A stretch of DNA of 64,000 bases from Seonamhaeicola sp. (GTDB lineage: Bacteria > Bacteroidota > Bacteroidia > Flavobacteriales > Flavobacteriaceae), in NCBI RefSeq assembly GCF_028281565.1, contig NZ_JANQJQ010000047.1:124001-188000 (forward strand), written 5' to 3'. Positions 17,046 through 24,897 of this stretch are shown one piece after another (the stretch's first letter is position 1; each line of letters opens with the position of its first letter). Made by a program: the position numbers and the translations under genes. The notes under the pieces are model-generated. The model was not told the origin of the DNA. It saw only the letters and a program-made list of their open reading frames with translations, and made no database searches.

Positions 17046-17942
17046 TTAGTTATTAGTAAGTTCCCTGAACAAACTTTCCAAACTGGCATTTTTTTGATTG
17101 AGTTGAAGAATTTTTAACTGATTATCATGTGCAAAATCGAAAACATAAGAACGCATATCCTTAGAGGTGCTAAACGTGATTTCGTAAACAAAGTCATGGG
17201 TATTAACAACCTTTTTAACTTTTGGAAGTTGTTTTAAAAAGGCATCTTCAACACGATAATCAAACTCCACAATGACGGTTTGTTCTTTTTCTTCACGTAA
17301 TTCGGATAGTTTTTTATCGGCTACTATTTCACCTTTGTTTATAATGATCACGCGGTCGCACATAGCCTCAACTTCCTGCATGATATGAGTAGAAAGAAAC
17401 ACCGTTTTAGTCTTGCCTATGGATTTAATGAGGTCTCTGATATCCACCAATTGGTTTGGGTCTAGTCCGGTAGTAGGCTCGTCTAATATTAAAACGTCCG
17501 GATCGTGTAGGAGGGCTGTTGCTAATCCTACACGTTGGCGATAACCTTTTGAGAGTTGTCCTATTTTTTTATGTACCTCAGGTGTTAGGCCGGTAAGTTC
17601 TATCACCTCACCAATGCGTTCCTTAGAAACTTTATAGATACCGGCATTAAAAGCAAGGTATTCTTTAATATACATATCCAGGTACAACGGATTGTGTTCC
17701 GGTAAGTAGCCAACACTTTGTTGAACGTTTTGTTTATCGGTATTTATATCGTGTCCGTTTACCTGAGCATCTCCTTTGTTAGGTTGTACGTAAGTGGTTA
17801 AAATTTTCATCATGGTTGATTTTCCGGCGCCATTAGGCCCTAAAAAACCAACAATTTCAGGTTTGTCAACTTTAAAGGAAACATGGTTTAACGCTTTTTG
17901 AGCGCCATAAAGTTTAGAAATACTTTCAACCGATATAGACAT
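17046..17942 (-). CDS. gldA: Gliding-motility-type ABC transporter ATP-binding protein (GldA)
   Basis: Cytoplasmic ATPase of an ABC-2 type exporter; GldA with GldF and GldG is needed for gliding in Flavobacterium. Walker A GPNGAGKST is at residues 35-43, the signature LSKGYRQRVGLA follows, and Walker B is VLILDEPTTGLDP. The C-terminal extension KVVNTHDFVYEITF to FRELTNN is of GldA length (298 residues in total). The ATG at 17942 begins MSISVESISKLYGAQ; an in-frame TTG six codons upstream lies within the predicted promoter, so it was not used. The permease partners are not in the window, as GldA is commonly unlinked from gldFG. Confidence 0.85.
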   Translation of the reverse strand: MSISVESISKLYGAQKALNHVSFKVDKPEIVGFLGPNGAGKSTMMKILTTYVQPNKGDAQVNGHDINTDKQNVQQSVGYLPEHNPLYLDMYIKEYLAFNAGIYKVSKERIGEVIELTGLTPEVHKKIGQLSKGYRQRVGLATALLHDPDVLILDEPTTGLDPNQLVDIRDLIKSIGKTKTVFLSTHIMQEVEAMCDRVIIINKGEIVADKKLSELREEKEQTVIVEFDYRVEDAFLKQLPKVKKVVNTHDFVYEITFSTSKDMRSYVFDFAHDNQLKILQLNQKNASLESLFRELTNN

Positions 17943-17957
17943 AATTAAAATTTTGTT

Positions 17958-17965
17958 CAAAAATA
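17958..17965 (-). promoter_or_regulatory. Promoter -7 element of gldA
   Basis: TATTTTTG on the minus strand matches TAnnTTTG and lies 15 bases before the chosen gldA ATG. Confidence 0.5.
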
Positions 17966-18047
17966 AATGATTATCTAATGTAAAGTTAGTTTTGCTATAA
18001 AATCTTTAAAACTTCAAAAAAAACTATAAAAAATTAATTCTACAATT

Positions 18048-18076
18048 TTGATTTCTTAAAATATTAACTACTTTAG
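18048..18076 (+). promoter_or_regulatory. Promoter of the aromatic amino acid operon
   Basis: TTG (18048-18050) and TACTTTAG (18069-18076; one mismatch to TAnnTTTG) with an 18-base spacer. Transcription would start near 18082, a few bases before the leader-peptide ATG at 18088. Confidence 0.55.
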
Positions 18077-18087
18077 CCGCTGTAATT

Positions 18088-18144
18088 ATGAGAACAACAG
18101 CAGTTTATACATATTTTAGCTTTTATTACTTCTTTTTTAGTTAA
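18088..18144 (+). CDS. Aromatic leader peptide (pheL-like) of an attenuator
   Basis: An 18-codon open frame, MRTTAVYTYFSFYYFFFS, ending in TAA. Nine residues are aromatic (5 Phe, 4 Tyr), including six in a row (FYYFFF, codons at 18121-18138) just before the stop. Composition and position before pheA match the principle of the enterobacterial Phe leader: ribosome stalling at Phe/Tyr codons reports amino acid shortage. It does not match that leader by sequence. The stop codon is five bases before the antiterminator strand, so a ribosome ending translation would cover it. The peptide itself is not expected to have a function. Confidence 0.8.
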   Translation: MRTTAVYTYFSFYYFFFS

Positions 18145-18149
18145 AGGAA

Positions 18150-18199
18150 CGAGGCGTTATATGTATAAATTGGAACAATAAATTTAAATATAAGTCTCG
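18150..18199 (+). promoter_or_regulatory. Antiterminator helix of the Phe/Tyr attenuator
   Basis: CGAGGC-(G)-TTATA (18150-18161) can pair with TATAAGTCTCG (18189-18199): 11 pairs with one bulged G and one G-U pair. The 3' strand is also the 5' arm of the terminator hairpin, so the two structures exclude each other. Confidence 0.65.
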
Positions 18200-18221
18200 G
18201 TGAAAATCGGGACTTTTTTTT
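18192..18221 (+). terminator. Rho-independent terminator of the attenuator, abutting the pheA ATG
   Basis: AAGTCTCG pairs with CGGGACTT (8 pairs, one G-U) around GTGAAAAT, followed by eight T residues (18214-18221). The pheA ATG is the next base, so this terminator can only serve to stop transcription before the operon. Confidence 0.8.
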
Positions 18222-19049
18222 ATGATTAAAACAGTAGCAATACAAGGAGTAAAAGGGTCTTATCATCATATTGTATCAGAGCAATTTTTTGATAATTCGG
18301 TAGGGCTTATAGAGTGTTTAACATTCGATAGGGTTGTTGAAGCGTTGATAACCAAAGAATGTGATGCGGCCATTATGGCGCTGGAAAATTCTATAGCCGG
18401 TTCTATTATTCCCAATTATGCACTTATAGATAATCATCATTTACATATTGTAGGAGAGCATTATTTGGATATTCAACACAATCTAATGGCACTTCCCGGA
18501 CAATGCATTGAAGATATTGAAGAAGTGTACTCGCATCCGATGGCCTTGTTACAATGTAAGGAGTTCTTTAAAGGGTATCCTCATATTAAATTGGTAGAGG
18601 ACAAAGATACCGCCGAGGTTGCCGACAGGATCAATAAAAAACAGCTTAAGAATATTGGAGCTATTGCCAGTGTTTTGGCTGCAGACATATTTGAATTGGA
18701 TATACTGGCACACAGTATTCAAACCATTAAACACAACGAAACGCGTTTTGCCGTAGTGAAACGAACCAATTCTGAGGTGCCGGAAGATGAGATCAACAAA
18801 GTTTCAATGAAGTTTGAAGCAGATCATAAACGGGGGAGTTTGGCAACCATCCTTAATGTGATGAGCGATTGTAAATTGAACCTGACAAAGATCCAGTCGT
18901 TGCCAATTATTGAAACGCCCTGGAAGTATGCTTTTTTTGTAGACGTTACCTTTGAAGATTACAATGATTTTAAAAAGGCGAAATCGTTGATAGAAATCAT
19001 GGGTGAAGGGTTTAAAGTTTTAGGCGAATATAAAAATGCAAAGTTATGA
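18222..19049 (+). CDS. pheA: Prephenate dehydratase
   Basis: Converts prephenate to phenylpyruvate for phenylalanine synthesis. The catalytic domain spans about residues 1-185, with GSYHHIVSEQFF, ALENSIAGSIIPNY and the NETRFAVV motif (TRF). A C-terminal ACT regulatory domain from about residue 195 (KRGSLATILNVMSDCKLNLTKIQS) indicates feedback control by Phe. There is no chorismate mutase domain; that activity is fused to the DAHP synthase later in the operon. The ATG directly follows the T-run of the attenuator terminator, and the gene end overlaps the aminotransferase start by four bases. Confidence 0.94.
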   Translation: MIKTVAIQGVKGSYHHIVSEQFFDNSVGLIECLTFDRVVEALITKECDAAIMALENSIAGSIIPNYALIDNHHLHIVGEHYLDIQHNLMALPGQCIEDIEEVYSHPMALLQCKEFFKGYPHIKLVEDKDTAEVADRINKKQLKNIGAIASVLAADIFELDILAHSIQTIKHNETRFAVVKRTNSEVPEDEINKVSMKFEADHKRGSLATILNVMSDCKLNLTKIQSLPIIETPWKYAFFVDVTFEDYNDFKKAKSLIEIMGEGFKVLGEYKNAKL

Positions 19050-20191
19050 TTGAAGTAGCTAACAGATTGCATACCGTAGAGGAGTACTATTTCTCAAGGA
19101 AACTGAGAGAGGTGAACTCGATGATTGCCAATGGGAAACCGGTGATTAATTTAGGTATTGGAAGCCCTGACTTGCAACCCCCTAAAAAAGTGATTGAAGC
19201 TATATCGGAAAGTTTGCAGGATGCCAGTGCCCATAAATATCAAAGTTACCAGGGATTACCAGAGTTACGTGAAGCTATGGCATCGTTCTATAAAGAACAT
19301 TTCTCGGTGAGCTTAAGCCCCACTACCGAAATATTACCCTTAATAGGAAGTAAGGAAGGCATTATGCACATTTCCATGGCTTATTTAAATAAAGGGGATG
19401 AAGTATTGATTCCAAATCCGGGATATCCAACGTATCAGTCTGTGACCCGATTGGTAGAGGCCAAACCGGTATTTTACAAGTTGGATGCTTCCAATAATTG
19501 GATGCCGGATATTGATGCGTTAGAACAGCTGGATTTAAGCAAGGTAAAGTTGATGTGGGTTAATTACCCGCATATGCCAACAGGAGCCCGACCTTCTGAA
19601 ATAGTTTTCAGAAGTTTGATTGCTTTTGCTAAACGACATAATATTTTAATAGTTAATGATAATCCGTATAGCTTTGTGCTAAACGATAATCCAACAAGTA
19701 TATTAAATATTGAAGGAGCCGGGGAGGTCTGTTTAGAGCTTAACTCATTGAGTAAAACTTTTAATATGGCAGGTTGGCGTGTAGGTATGGTATTGGGAGA
19801 CAGCGAACATATAAGCAACATCCTGAAAGTTAAAAGTAATATGGATTCCGGCATGTTTTACGGTATTCAAAAAGGTGCTATAGAAGCTTTAAAGTGTTCC
19901 AAAATGTGGTATGTTACGTTGAATAGTGTGTACAAAAGACGAAGGGATTTAGTCTGGAAGTTGGCCGAAGCCCTTAACTGTACTTATGATGAAAATGCCA
20001 CAGGTATGTTTGTATGGGCAAAGTTGCCACCGTCTGTGAAGGCCGAGGAATTTATAGATACAATACTTAAGAACAATCATGTTTTTATTACACCGGGAAC
20101 CATTTTTGGTAGCCAGGGAGAAGGCTATATCAGGTTTTCATTATGTGCATCGACTGAAGATTTAGAAGAAGCTATAGCAAGAATAAAATAA
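19046..20191 (+). CDS. PLP-dependent aminotransferase, class I/II (aromatic or aspartate type)
   Basis: Fold-type I aminotransferase of 381 residues. The PLP lysine is K237 in LNSLSKTFNMAGWRVG. NYPHMPTGARP is the Asn-Pro loop, and the C-terminal YIRFSLCAS carries the substrate-carboxylate arginine. It is coupled to pheA by an ATGA overlap and followed by tyrA, so the likely task is transamination of phenylpyruvate and 4-hydroxyphenylpyruvate (or of prephenate). The exact substrate cannot be read from sequence; related enzymes are often annotated as LL-diaminopimelate or aspartate aminotransferases. Confidence 0.85.
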   Translation: MIEVANRLHTVEEYYFSRKLREVNSMIANGKPVINLGIGSPDLQPPKKVIEAISESLQDASAHKYQSYQGLPELREAMASFYKEHFSVSLSPTTEILPLIGSKEGIMHISMAYLNKGDEVLIPNPGYPTYQSVTRLVEAKPVFYKLDASNNWMPDIDALEQLDLSKVKLMWVNYPHMPTGARPSEIVFRSLIAFAKRHNILIVNDNPYSFVLNDNPTSILNIEGAGEVCLELNSLSKTFNMAGWRVGMVLGDSEHISNILKVKSNMDSGMFYGIQKGAIEALKCSKMWYVTLNSVYKRRRDLVWKLAEALNCTYDENATGMFVWAKLPPSVKAEEFIDTILKNNHVFITPGTIFGSQGEGYIRFSLCASTEDLEEAIARIK

Positions 20192-20261
20192 GTAAACAGT
20201 CTCAGTTACAGTTTACAATATGAATATAGTTAAAGAAAATAAGAATTAGATAATTTTAAAG

Positions 20262-20290
20262 CCCTCTCTTTTGGAGAGGGATGGGAGAGG
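20262..20290. repeat. CCCTCTC-GGAGAGGG hairpin repeat before tyrA
   Basis: CCCTCTCTTTTGGAGAGGG followed by ATGGGAGAGG, an element of the kind also present in the 45.4 kb gap. It supplies an in-frame ATG (20281) that would lengthen TyrA by four residues. Confidence 0.6.
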
Positions 20291-20292
20291 CC

Positions 20293-21144
20293 ATGAAGAA
20301 TATATACGTCATAGGAGTTGGTTTAATTGGAGGTAGTCTTGCAAAAGATATCAAGACGCAAAACCCTGATGTGGTCATTCATGGAATAAGTAGAAAAGAC
20401 ACTACGCTTGAGCAAGCTTTATCTTTAGGTTTAATTGATAAAAAAGCCACTTTAGATGATATTGAGCATGCCGATTTGGTGATTGTCTCCATTCCGGTGG
20501 ATGCCACTGTAAAATTATTACCATCAATTTTAGACAAAATACCGGATACGGGATTGGTGATAGACGCCGGTTCCACCAAAGAAGCTATTTGCAAAGCGGT
20601 GGAAAATCACCCAAAGCGAAGAAACTTTTTGGCGGCGCACCCTATTGCAGGTACGGAATATTCTGGTCCAAGTGCAGCTATGAGTGGTTTGTTTGAAGGG
20701 AAAACCAATATTATTTGCGAAGTTGAAAAAACGGCTTTTAAACTCCAGGAAAAAGCACTCGATATTTTTAAAAATTTGGGAATGCGTATTCGTTACATGA
20801 ACCCTGAAGCCCATGATAAACATATTGCTTACGTATCACATTTATCACATATCAGTTCATTCATGCTGGGGAAAACTGTGATAGAAAAGGAGAAAAATGA
20901 ACGTGATATTTTTGATATGGCCGGTAGTGGATTTGAGTCGACAGTTCGGTTAGCAAAAAGTTCACCCGAAATGTGGACACCCATTTTCAAACAGAATAAA
21001 CACAATGTTATTGAAACATTAGAAGAGTATATAAATAACCTCTCTCATTTTAAAGAGTTAATGAAGCAAGATGATTTTGAAGCCATTTTTAACGAAATGA
21101 AAAATACAAATCATATAAAAGACATATTAAACGGAATAAATTAA
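20293..21144 (+). CDS. tyrA: Prephenate dehydrogenase
   Basis: Oxidative decarboxylation of prephenate to 4-hydroxyphenylpyruvate (tyrosine branch). The NAD-binding motif VIGVGLIGGSLA starts at residue 5. The catalytic-site strand is AAHPIAGTEYSGP with its conserved His, followed by the helical dimerisation domain (YVSHLSHISSFMLG, MAGSGFESTVRLA). Start set at the ATG before KNIYVIG; the ATG 12 bases upstream belongs to a hairpin repeat and adds MGEA, which the family lacks. No ACT domain is present. It is third in the aromatic operon after the aminotransferase, with a gap of about 100 bases. Confidence 0.93.
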   Translation: MKNIYVIGVGLIGGSLAKDIKTQNPDVVIHGISRKDTTLEQALSLGLIDKKATLDDIEHADLVIVSIPVDATVKLLPSILDKIPDTGLVIDAGSTKEAICKAVENHPKRRNFLAAHPIAGTEYSGPSAAMSGLFEGKTNIICEVEKTAFKLQEKALDIFKNLGMRIRYMNPEAHDKHIAYVSHLSHISSFMLGKTVIEKEKNERDIFDMAGSGFESTVRLAKSSPEMWTPIFKQNKHNVIETLEEYINNLSHFKELMKQDDFEAIFNEMKNTNHIKDILNGIN

Positions 21145-21167
21145 CACAAGAAACAATAATAAAATCC

Positions 21168-21212
21168 CAAATTCCAATGAGAGCGAGATAAATACTTGGA
21201 TTTTGGAATTTG
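21168..21212. repeat. CAAATTCCAA / TTGGAATTTG inverted repeat
   Basis: Perfect 10-base arms (21168-21177 and 21203-21212) with a 25-base centre, between tyrA and the DAHP synthase gene. Related AAATTCC units occur before purE (63381) and a degenerate one near 49900. Confidence 0.7.
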
Positions 21213-21236
21213 AAGCTTGAAATTTTATTAAAAATT

Positions 21237-22319
21237 ATGGAAAACAAAAAAGAGTTAAGAAATTGGTTAGATGATTTAAACTTAGGTCATCCTTTGGTAA
21301 TAGCCGGACCTTGTAGTGCAGAAACGGAGGAGCAGGTTTTAAAAATTGCGCATGAGTTAAAAGATACCGATGTGAACTACTACAGAGCAGGTATCTGGAA
21401 ACCCAGAACCAGACCGGGAAATTTTGAAGGTGTAGGAGCCCTGGGTTTAAAATGGTTACAAAAGGTTAAGGAAGAGACCGGAATGAAAACGGCTACCGAG
21501 GTGGCCAATGCAGCCCACGTTAAGCTGGCTTTAGAGCATGATATTGATTTGCTATGGATTGGAGCGCGTTCTACGGTAAGCCCGTTTATTGTTCAGGAAA
21601 TAGCCGATGCTTTAGAAGGAACCGATAAAATTGTACTGGTTAAAAATCCTGTAAACCCTGATTTATCACTTTGGTTGGGAGCTATAGAACGCTTACATAC
21701 GGCTAACATTAAAAAATTAGGAGTCATTCACAGAGGGTTTTCAACGTACGAGAAAACTAAATTCAGAAATAACCCTAACTGGCAATTAGCTATTGAACTA
21801 CAAACTAAATTTCCTGATTTACCAATTATAAACGATCCGTCTCATATCACAGGTAAGAGAGATATGGTATTTGATATTTCTCAAATTGCATTGGATTTGA
21901 ATTTTGATGGCTTAATGATTGAAACGCATCATGATCCTGATAAAGCCTGGAGTGATGCTGCACAACAGGTAACACCTAATACTTTGGTGCAAATGATGAG
22001 AGATTTAAAGGTTAAAAAAGAAGCTGATGCAGAGGCAGAATACAATAAAAAACTTAATAATTTAAGAGCGAAAATAGACGTTGTTGATCATGAAATTATT
22101 GAGTTGCTTGGAAAACGTATGCTAGTATCTGATGGGATTGGTAAGCTTAAAAAAGAGAAGAACGTTGCCGTATTACAGAGCAAACGCTGGAACGAGATTT
22201 TAGGAAGAATGGTATTAGAAGGTCAGGACCATGGCTTAAGTGAAGAGTTTGTTTTGAAAATGTTCAAAGCTATTCACCAGGAGTCTATTAATCACCAGGA
22301 GAAGATAATTAACGGATAA
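21237..22319 (+). CDS. Bifunctional DAHP synthase / chorismate mutase
   Basis: Two activities of the aromatic pathway in one chain. Residues about 10-250 form a KDSA/AroF-type 3-deoxy-D-arabino-heptulosonate-7-phosphate synthase (VIAGPCSAETEEQ, AGIWKPRTRPGNFEG, DPSHITGKRDMV). Residues about 265-355 form an AroQ-type chorismate mutase (LRAKIDVVDHEIIELLGKRM, then SKRWNEIL). The fusion makes the first and the branch-point enzymes respond together. Start taken at the ATG before ENKKELRNW; the frame upstream runs into a dispersed repeat. It closes the operon, and a strong terminator follows three bases after the stop. Confidence 0.93.
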   Translation: MENKKELRNWLDDLNLGHPLVIAGPCSAETEEQVLKIAHELKDTDVNYYRAGIWKPRTRPGNFEGVGALGLKWLQKVKEETGMKTATEVANAAHVKLALEHDIDLLWIGARSTVSPFIVQEIADALEGTDKIVLVKNPVNPDLSLWLGAIERLHTANIKKLGVIHRGFSTYEKTKFRNNPNWQLAIELQTKFPDLPIINDPSHITGKRDMVFDISQIALDLNFDGLMIETHHDPDKAWSDAAQQVTPNTLVQMMRDLKVKKEADAEAEYNKKLNNLRAKIDVVDHEIIELLGKRMLVSDGIGKLKKEKNVAVLQSKRWNEILGRMVLEGQDHGLSEEFVLKMFKAIHQESINHQEKIING

Positions 22320-22322
22320 AAT

Positions 22323-22350
22323 AAAGCCTCACATTTGTGAGGCTTTATTT
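22323..22350. terminator. Bidirectional rho-independent terminator
   Basis: AAAGCCTCACA-TT-TGTGAGGCTTT, a perfect 11-base-pair stem followed by ATTTTTATTATT; on the other strand an A/T-rich tail is also present. It separates the aromatic operon from the convergent small secreted-protein gene. Confidence 0.9.
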
Positions 22351-22353
22351 TTA

Positions 22354-22803
22354 TTATTGTCTGTTTCTTTTAAAAATATACCTGGTAATAAAAATACCAT
22401 TAGGATCTTTGTCCCCTGCACTTTCAACCGCGCTGGTAACAAAAGCTAATTCCCAGCCTTCTGATACCATAGTTGTAATTTTAGAGGAAATTAATGCGTC
22501 GTTTGAAGCTATATTTTGAAAACGGATGCCTCCAATATTATAAAAGTTCAAGAGTTTTGTTTCTTCAAAATCTTTTACACGGATTTCTTTTCTTTTCGAT
22601 TTATTTCGTGTTTGGTCTGCTTCGGTTTGTTCTGAAGTAAATTCTTCAAAATCTCTATCGGCTGTAGCCGAAATAAGCCTGGAACGACCCAATCCACTTG
22701 GGACAATAGATTCAACACTTGTAATGACTTTAAACTCTACCTGAGCATGCGTTTCAATAAAGCTAAATAATGATATAGCTAATACGATCAATAATTTTTT
22801 CAT
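22354..22803 (-). CDS. Small secreted protein of unknown function, DUF4177-like C-terminus
   Basis: A cleavable signal peptide (MKKLLIVLAISLFSFIETHAQ, cleavage after HAQ) precedes about 128 mature residues. The middle is charged (DRDFEEFTSEQTEADQTRNK). The C-terminal 50 residues read ISSKITTMVSEGWELAFVTS, then a variable loop and FITRYIFKR, a pattern like DUF4177 proteins (WEL plus a closing Y-x-F-x-R strand). I do not recognise the protein beyond that. Convergent with the aromatic operon and divergent from rsgA. Confidence 0.65.
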   Translation of the reverse strand: MKKLLIVLAISLFSFIETHAQVEFKVITSVESIVPSGLGRSRLISATADRDFEEFTSEQTEADQTRNKSKRKEIRVKDFEETKLLNFYNIGGIRFQNIASNDALISSKITTMVSEGWELAFVTSAVESAGDKDPNGIFITRYIFKRNRQ

Positions 22804-22875
22804 GTTGTTGGATTGTTTAAGATTTAAAGCCTCGAATATAAAGATATTCGTACGGGTAAAATAATTATTTTAGGT

Positions 22876-22883
22876 TATTTTTG
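22876..22883 (+). promoter_or_regulatory. Promoter -7 element of rsgA
   Basis: TATTTTTG, eight bases before the rsgA ATG, so the transcript should be nearly leaderless. Confidence 0.55.
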
Positions 22884-22891
22884 AATTAAAT

Positions 22892-23842
22892 ATGACAGGA
22901 CTCGTTTATAAATCTACCGGAAGCTGGTATACCGTAAAAACGCAATTGGGTGAAACTTACCAGTGCAGGATAAAAGGCAAATTCCGTATTAAGGGTATTA
23001 AAAGCACTAATCCTATAGCTGTGGGCGATATGGTAGATTTTGAATTAGAAAAAGCCAACGATGTAGAATCAGGGATCATATATAACATTCATGATAGAAC
23101 AAATTACATAGTACGTAAATCGGTTAACCTCTCTAAGCAAACGCATATAATAGCTACTAACCTGGACCAGGTTTTTTTAATGGTAACCATTAACAACCCA
23201 CCCACTTTTACAAGTTTTATTGACAGATTTTTAGTTACTGCGGAAGCGTATTCCATCAAAACAATTTTGCTTTTTAATAAAATTGACACTTACGATGAAG
23301 ACACCCTTTTAGAGGTGAAATATTTGGCACACGTTTACAGAAAAATTGGTTATGAGTGCATCGGTGTTTCGGCCGTAACCGGCAAAAATGTAGATAAAGT
23401 AAAGGCTATAATGAAAGACAAGGTAAGCATGTTTTCCGGTCATTCCGGAGTAGGTAAATCTACTTTGGTCAACGCTATACAACCTGATTTGAATTTGAAA
23501 ACCAAGGAAATATCAACTTTACATATGCAAGGGCAACATACCACGACGTTTGCAGAGATGTTTGATACCGATTTTGGCGGTAAAATAATTGATACGCCGG
23601 GAATAAAAGGTTTTGGCGTAGTAGACATGGATAAAGAAGAAGTAGGGGATTATTTTCCGGAAATATTCGCATTAAAGCAACACTGTAAGTTTAATAATTG
23701 TTTGCATTTACAAGAACCAAAATGTGCCGTAAAAGCGGCATTGGATAAAGATGAGATCGCTTATTCCAGGTACAGAAGCTATTTACAGATTTTAGAAGGC
23801 GAAGACGAAAATTACAGAACTGATAATTGGGAAAATAAATAG
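22892..23842 (+). CDS. rsgA: Ribosome small-subunit biogenesis GTPase
   Basis: Circularly permuted GTPase acting in late 30S maturation. The G4 motif LFNKIDTY comes before the P-loop SGHSGVGKSTLVN, and the G3 motif DTPGIKGF follows; this order is diagnostic. An N-terminal OB-fold (TGLVYKSTGSWY, residues 2-75) and a C-terminal zinc site (HCKFNNCLHLQEPKC) complete the domain set. Length of 316 residues is standard. It is the first of a tight set (rsgA, dtd, DUF457) with zero- or one-base junctions. Confidence 0.95.
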   Translation: MTGLVYKSTGSWYTVKTQLGETYQCRIKGKFRIKGIKSTNPIAVGDMVDFELEKANDVESGIIYNIHDRTNYIVRKSVNLSKQTHIIATNLDQVFLMVTINNPPTFTSFIDRFLVTAEAYSIKTILLFNKIDTYDEDTLLEVKYLAHVYRKIGYECIGVSAVTGKNVDKVKAIMKDKVSMFSGHSGVGKSTLVNAIQPDLNLKTKEISTLHMQGQHTTTFAEMFDTDFGGKIIDTPGIKGFGVVDMDKEEVGDYFPEIFALKQHCKFNNCLHLQEPKCAVKAALDKDEIAYSRYRSYLQILEGEDENYRTDNWENK

Positions 23843-24295
23843 ATGAAGGTAGTTATACAAAGGGTCTCGGAAGCCAGCGTAACCATCGAAGGAGAACAGG
23901 TAGCTAAAATTGATAACGGACTTTTAATTCTTTTGGGTATTGTGAATGAAGATACGTTGGAAGATATCAGGTGGCTGACCAATAAAGTTGTCAATTTAAG
24001 AGTTTTTGGTGATGAAAATGGTGTCATGAATAAATCTATTAAAGAGATTGGGGGAGATGCCATTGTAGTGAGCCAATTTACGCTTCATGCACTTACCAAA
24101 AAGGGAAATAGACCAAGTTATATAAAAGCAGCAAGACCAGATATTGCCATTCCTTTATATGAGTTGTTTGTACAACAATTAGAAACAGATTTAGGTAAAA
24201 AAGTACAAACGGGACAATTTGGGGCTATGATGCAAGTAGGATTGGTAAATGATGGTCCGGTAACCATAATCATAGATTCAAAAAATAAGGAATAA
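23843..24295 (+). CDS. dtd: D-aminoacyl-tRNA deacylase
   Basis: Hydrolyses D-amino acids mis-attached to tRNA. The characteristic cross-subunit motifs are both present: SQFTLHA near residue 77 and NDGPVTIII near the C-terminus. Full length at 150 residues. Its ATG is the base after the rsgA stop and its own TAA shares a base with the next ATG, so the three genes must be co-translated. Confidence 0.95.
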   Translation: MKVVIQRVSEASVTIEGEQVAKIDNGLLILLGIVNEDTLEDIRWLTNKVVNLRVFGDENGVMNKSIKEIGGDAIVVSQFTLHALTKKGNRPSYIKAARPDIAIPLYELFVQQLETDLGKKVQTGQFGAMMQVGLVNDGPVTIIIDSKNKE

Positions 24296-24822
24296 TGGCA
24301 TCACTGTTTGCTCATGGTATTGTTGGTTACACATTTTCTAAGGTTATTGATACTAAAAATTTAAAGTGGCTGGTTATTGCAGCAATATTTTCAGCCATCT
24401 TTCCCGATTTTGATGTAGTAGGTTTTAAATTTGGAATTCCTTATGGGCATCCGTTAGGGCATCGTGGGTTTACCCATTCTATTTTTTTTGCAATACTTTG
24501 GGCGCTTCTTTTAATGTTTGTTTTTGGAAGAAAAAACAAGCTTATTTGGTTTTTGGTCATATTTTTATCTACTGTGTCCCATGGTGTTTTAGATGCCATG
24601 ACCTCTGGCGGTAGAGGCGTTGGGTTTTTAATTCCCATAAATAATCAACGGTTCTTCTTTCCATTTAGAGAAATTATAGTGTCTCCTTTGGGCATTGAAG
24701 CGTTTTTTTCAGAATGGGGGCTTAAAGTAATTTTAAGCGAAATTAAATATGTTTTTATACCGTGCTTATTTGTTTTACTTATAAGGTTTTTGATTTATAA
24801 TTCCAAAAAAAAGTCATTATAA
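24295..24822 (+). CDS. YdjM/DUF457-family membrane-bound metal-dependent hydrolase
   Basis: Membrane protein with four or five hydrophobic segments and the conserved polar residues of the family: HGIVGY at the N-terminus, FPDFDVVGF, GHRGFTHS, and SHGVLDAMTSGG. These His/Asp clusters are thought to bind metal, but the physiological substrate of the family is not established. The ATG overlaps the dtd stop by one base. The protein has 175 residues and ends in a short basic tail (NSKKKSL), so the C-terminus is probably cytoplasmic. Confidence 0.8.
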   Translation: MASLFAHGIVGYTFSKVIDTKNLKWLVIAAIFSAIFPDFDVVGFKFGIPYGHPLGHRGFTHSIFFAILWALLLMFVFGRKNKLIWFLVIFLSTVSHGVLDAMTSGGRGVGFLIPINNQRFFFPFREIIVSPLGIEAFFSEWGLKVILSEIKYVFIPCLFVLLIRFLIYNSKKKSL

Positions 24823-24897
24823 AAACTAAGGGGTTTCCATCAAAGCGATAATGATAATTATGCTATTTTTAATTTAATAAAATAATGCTTCTGATTT

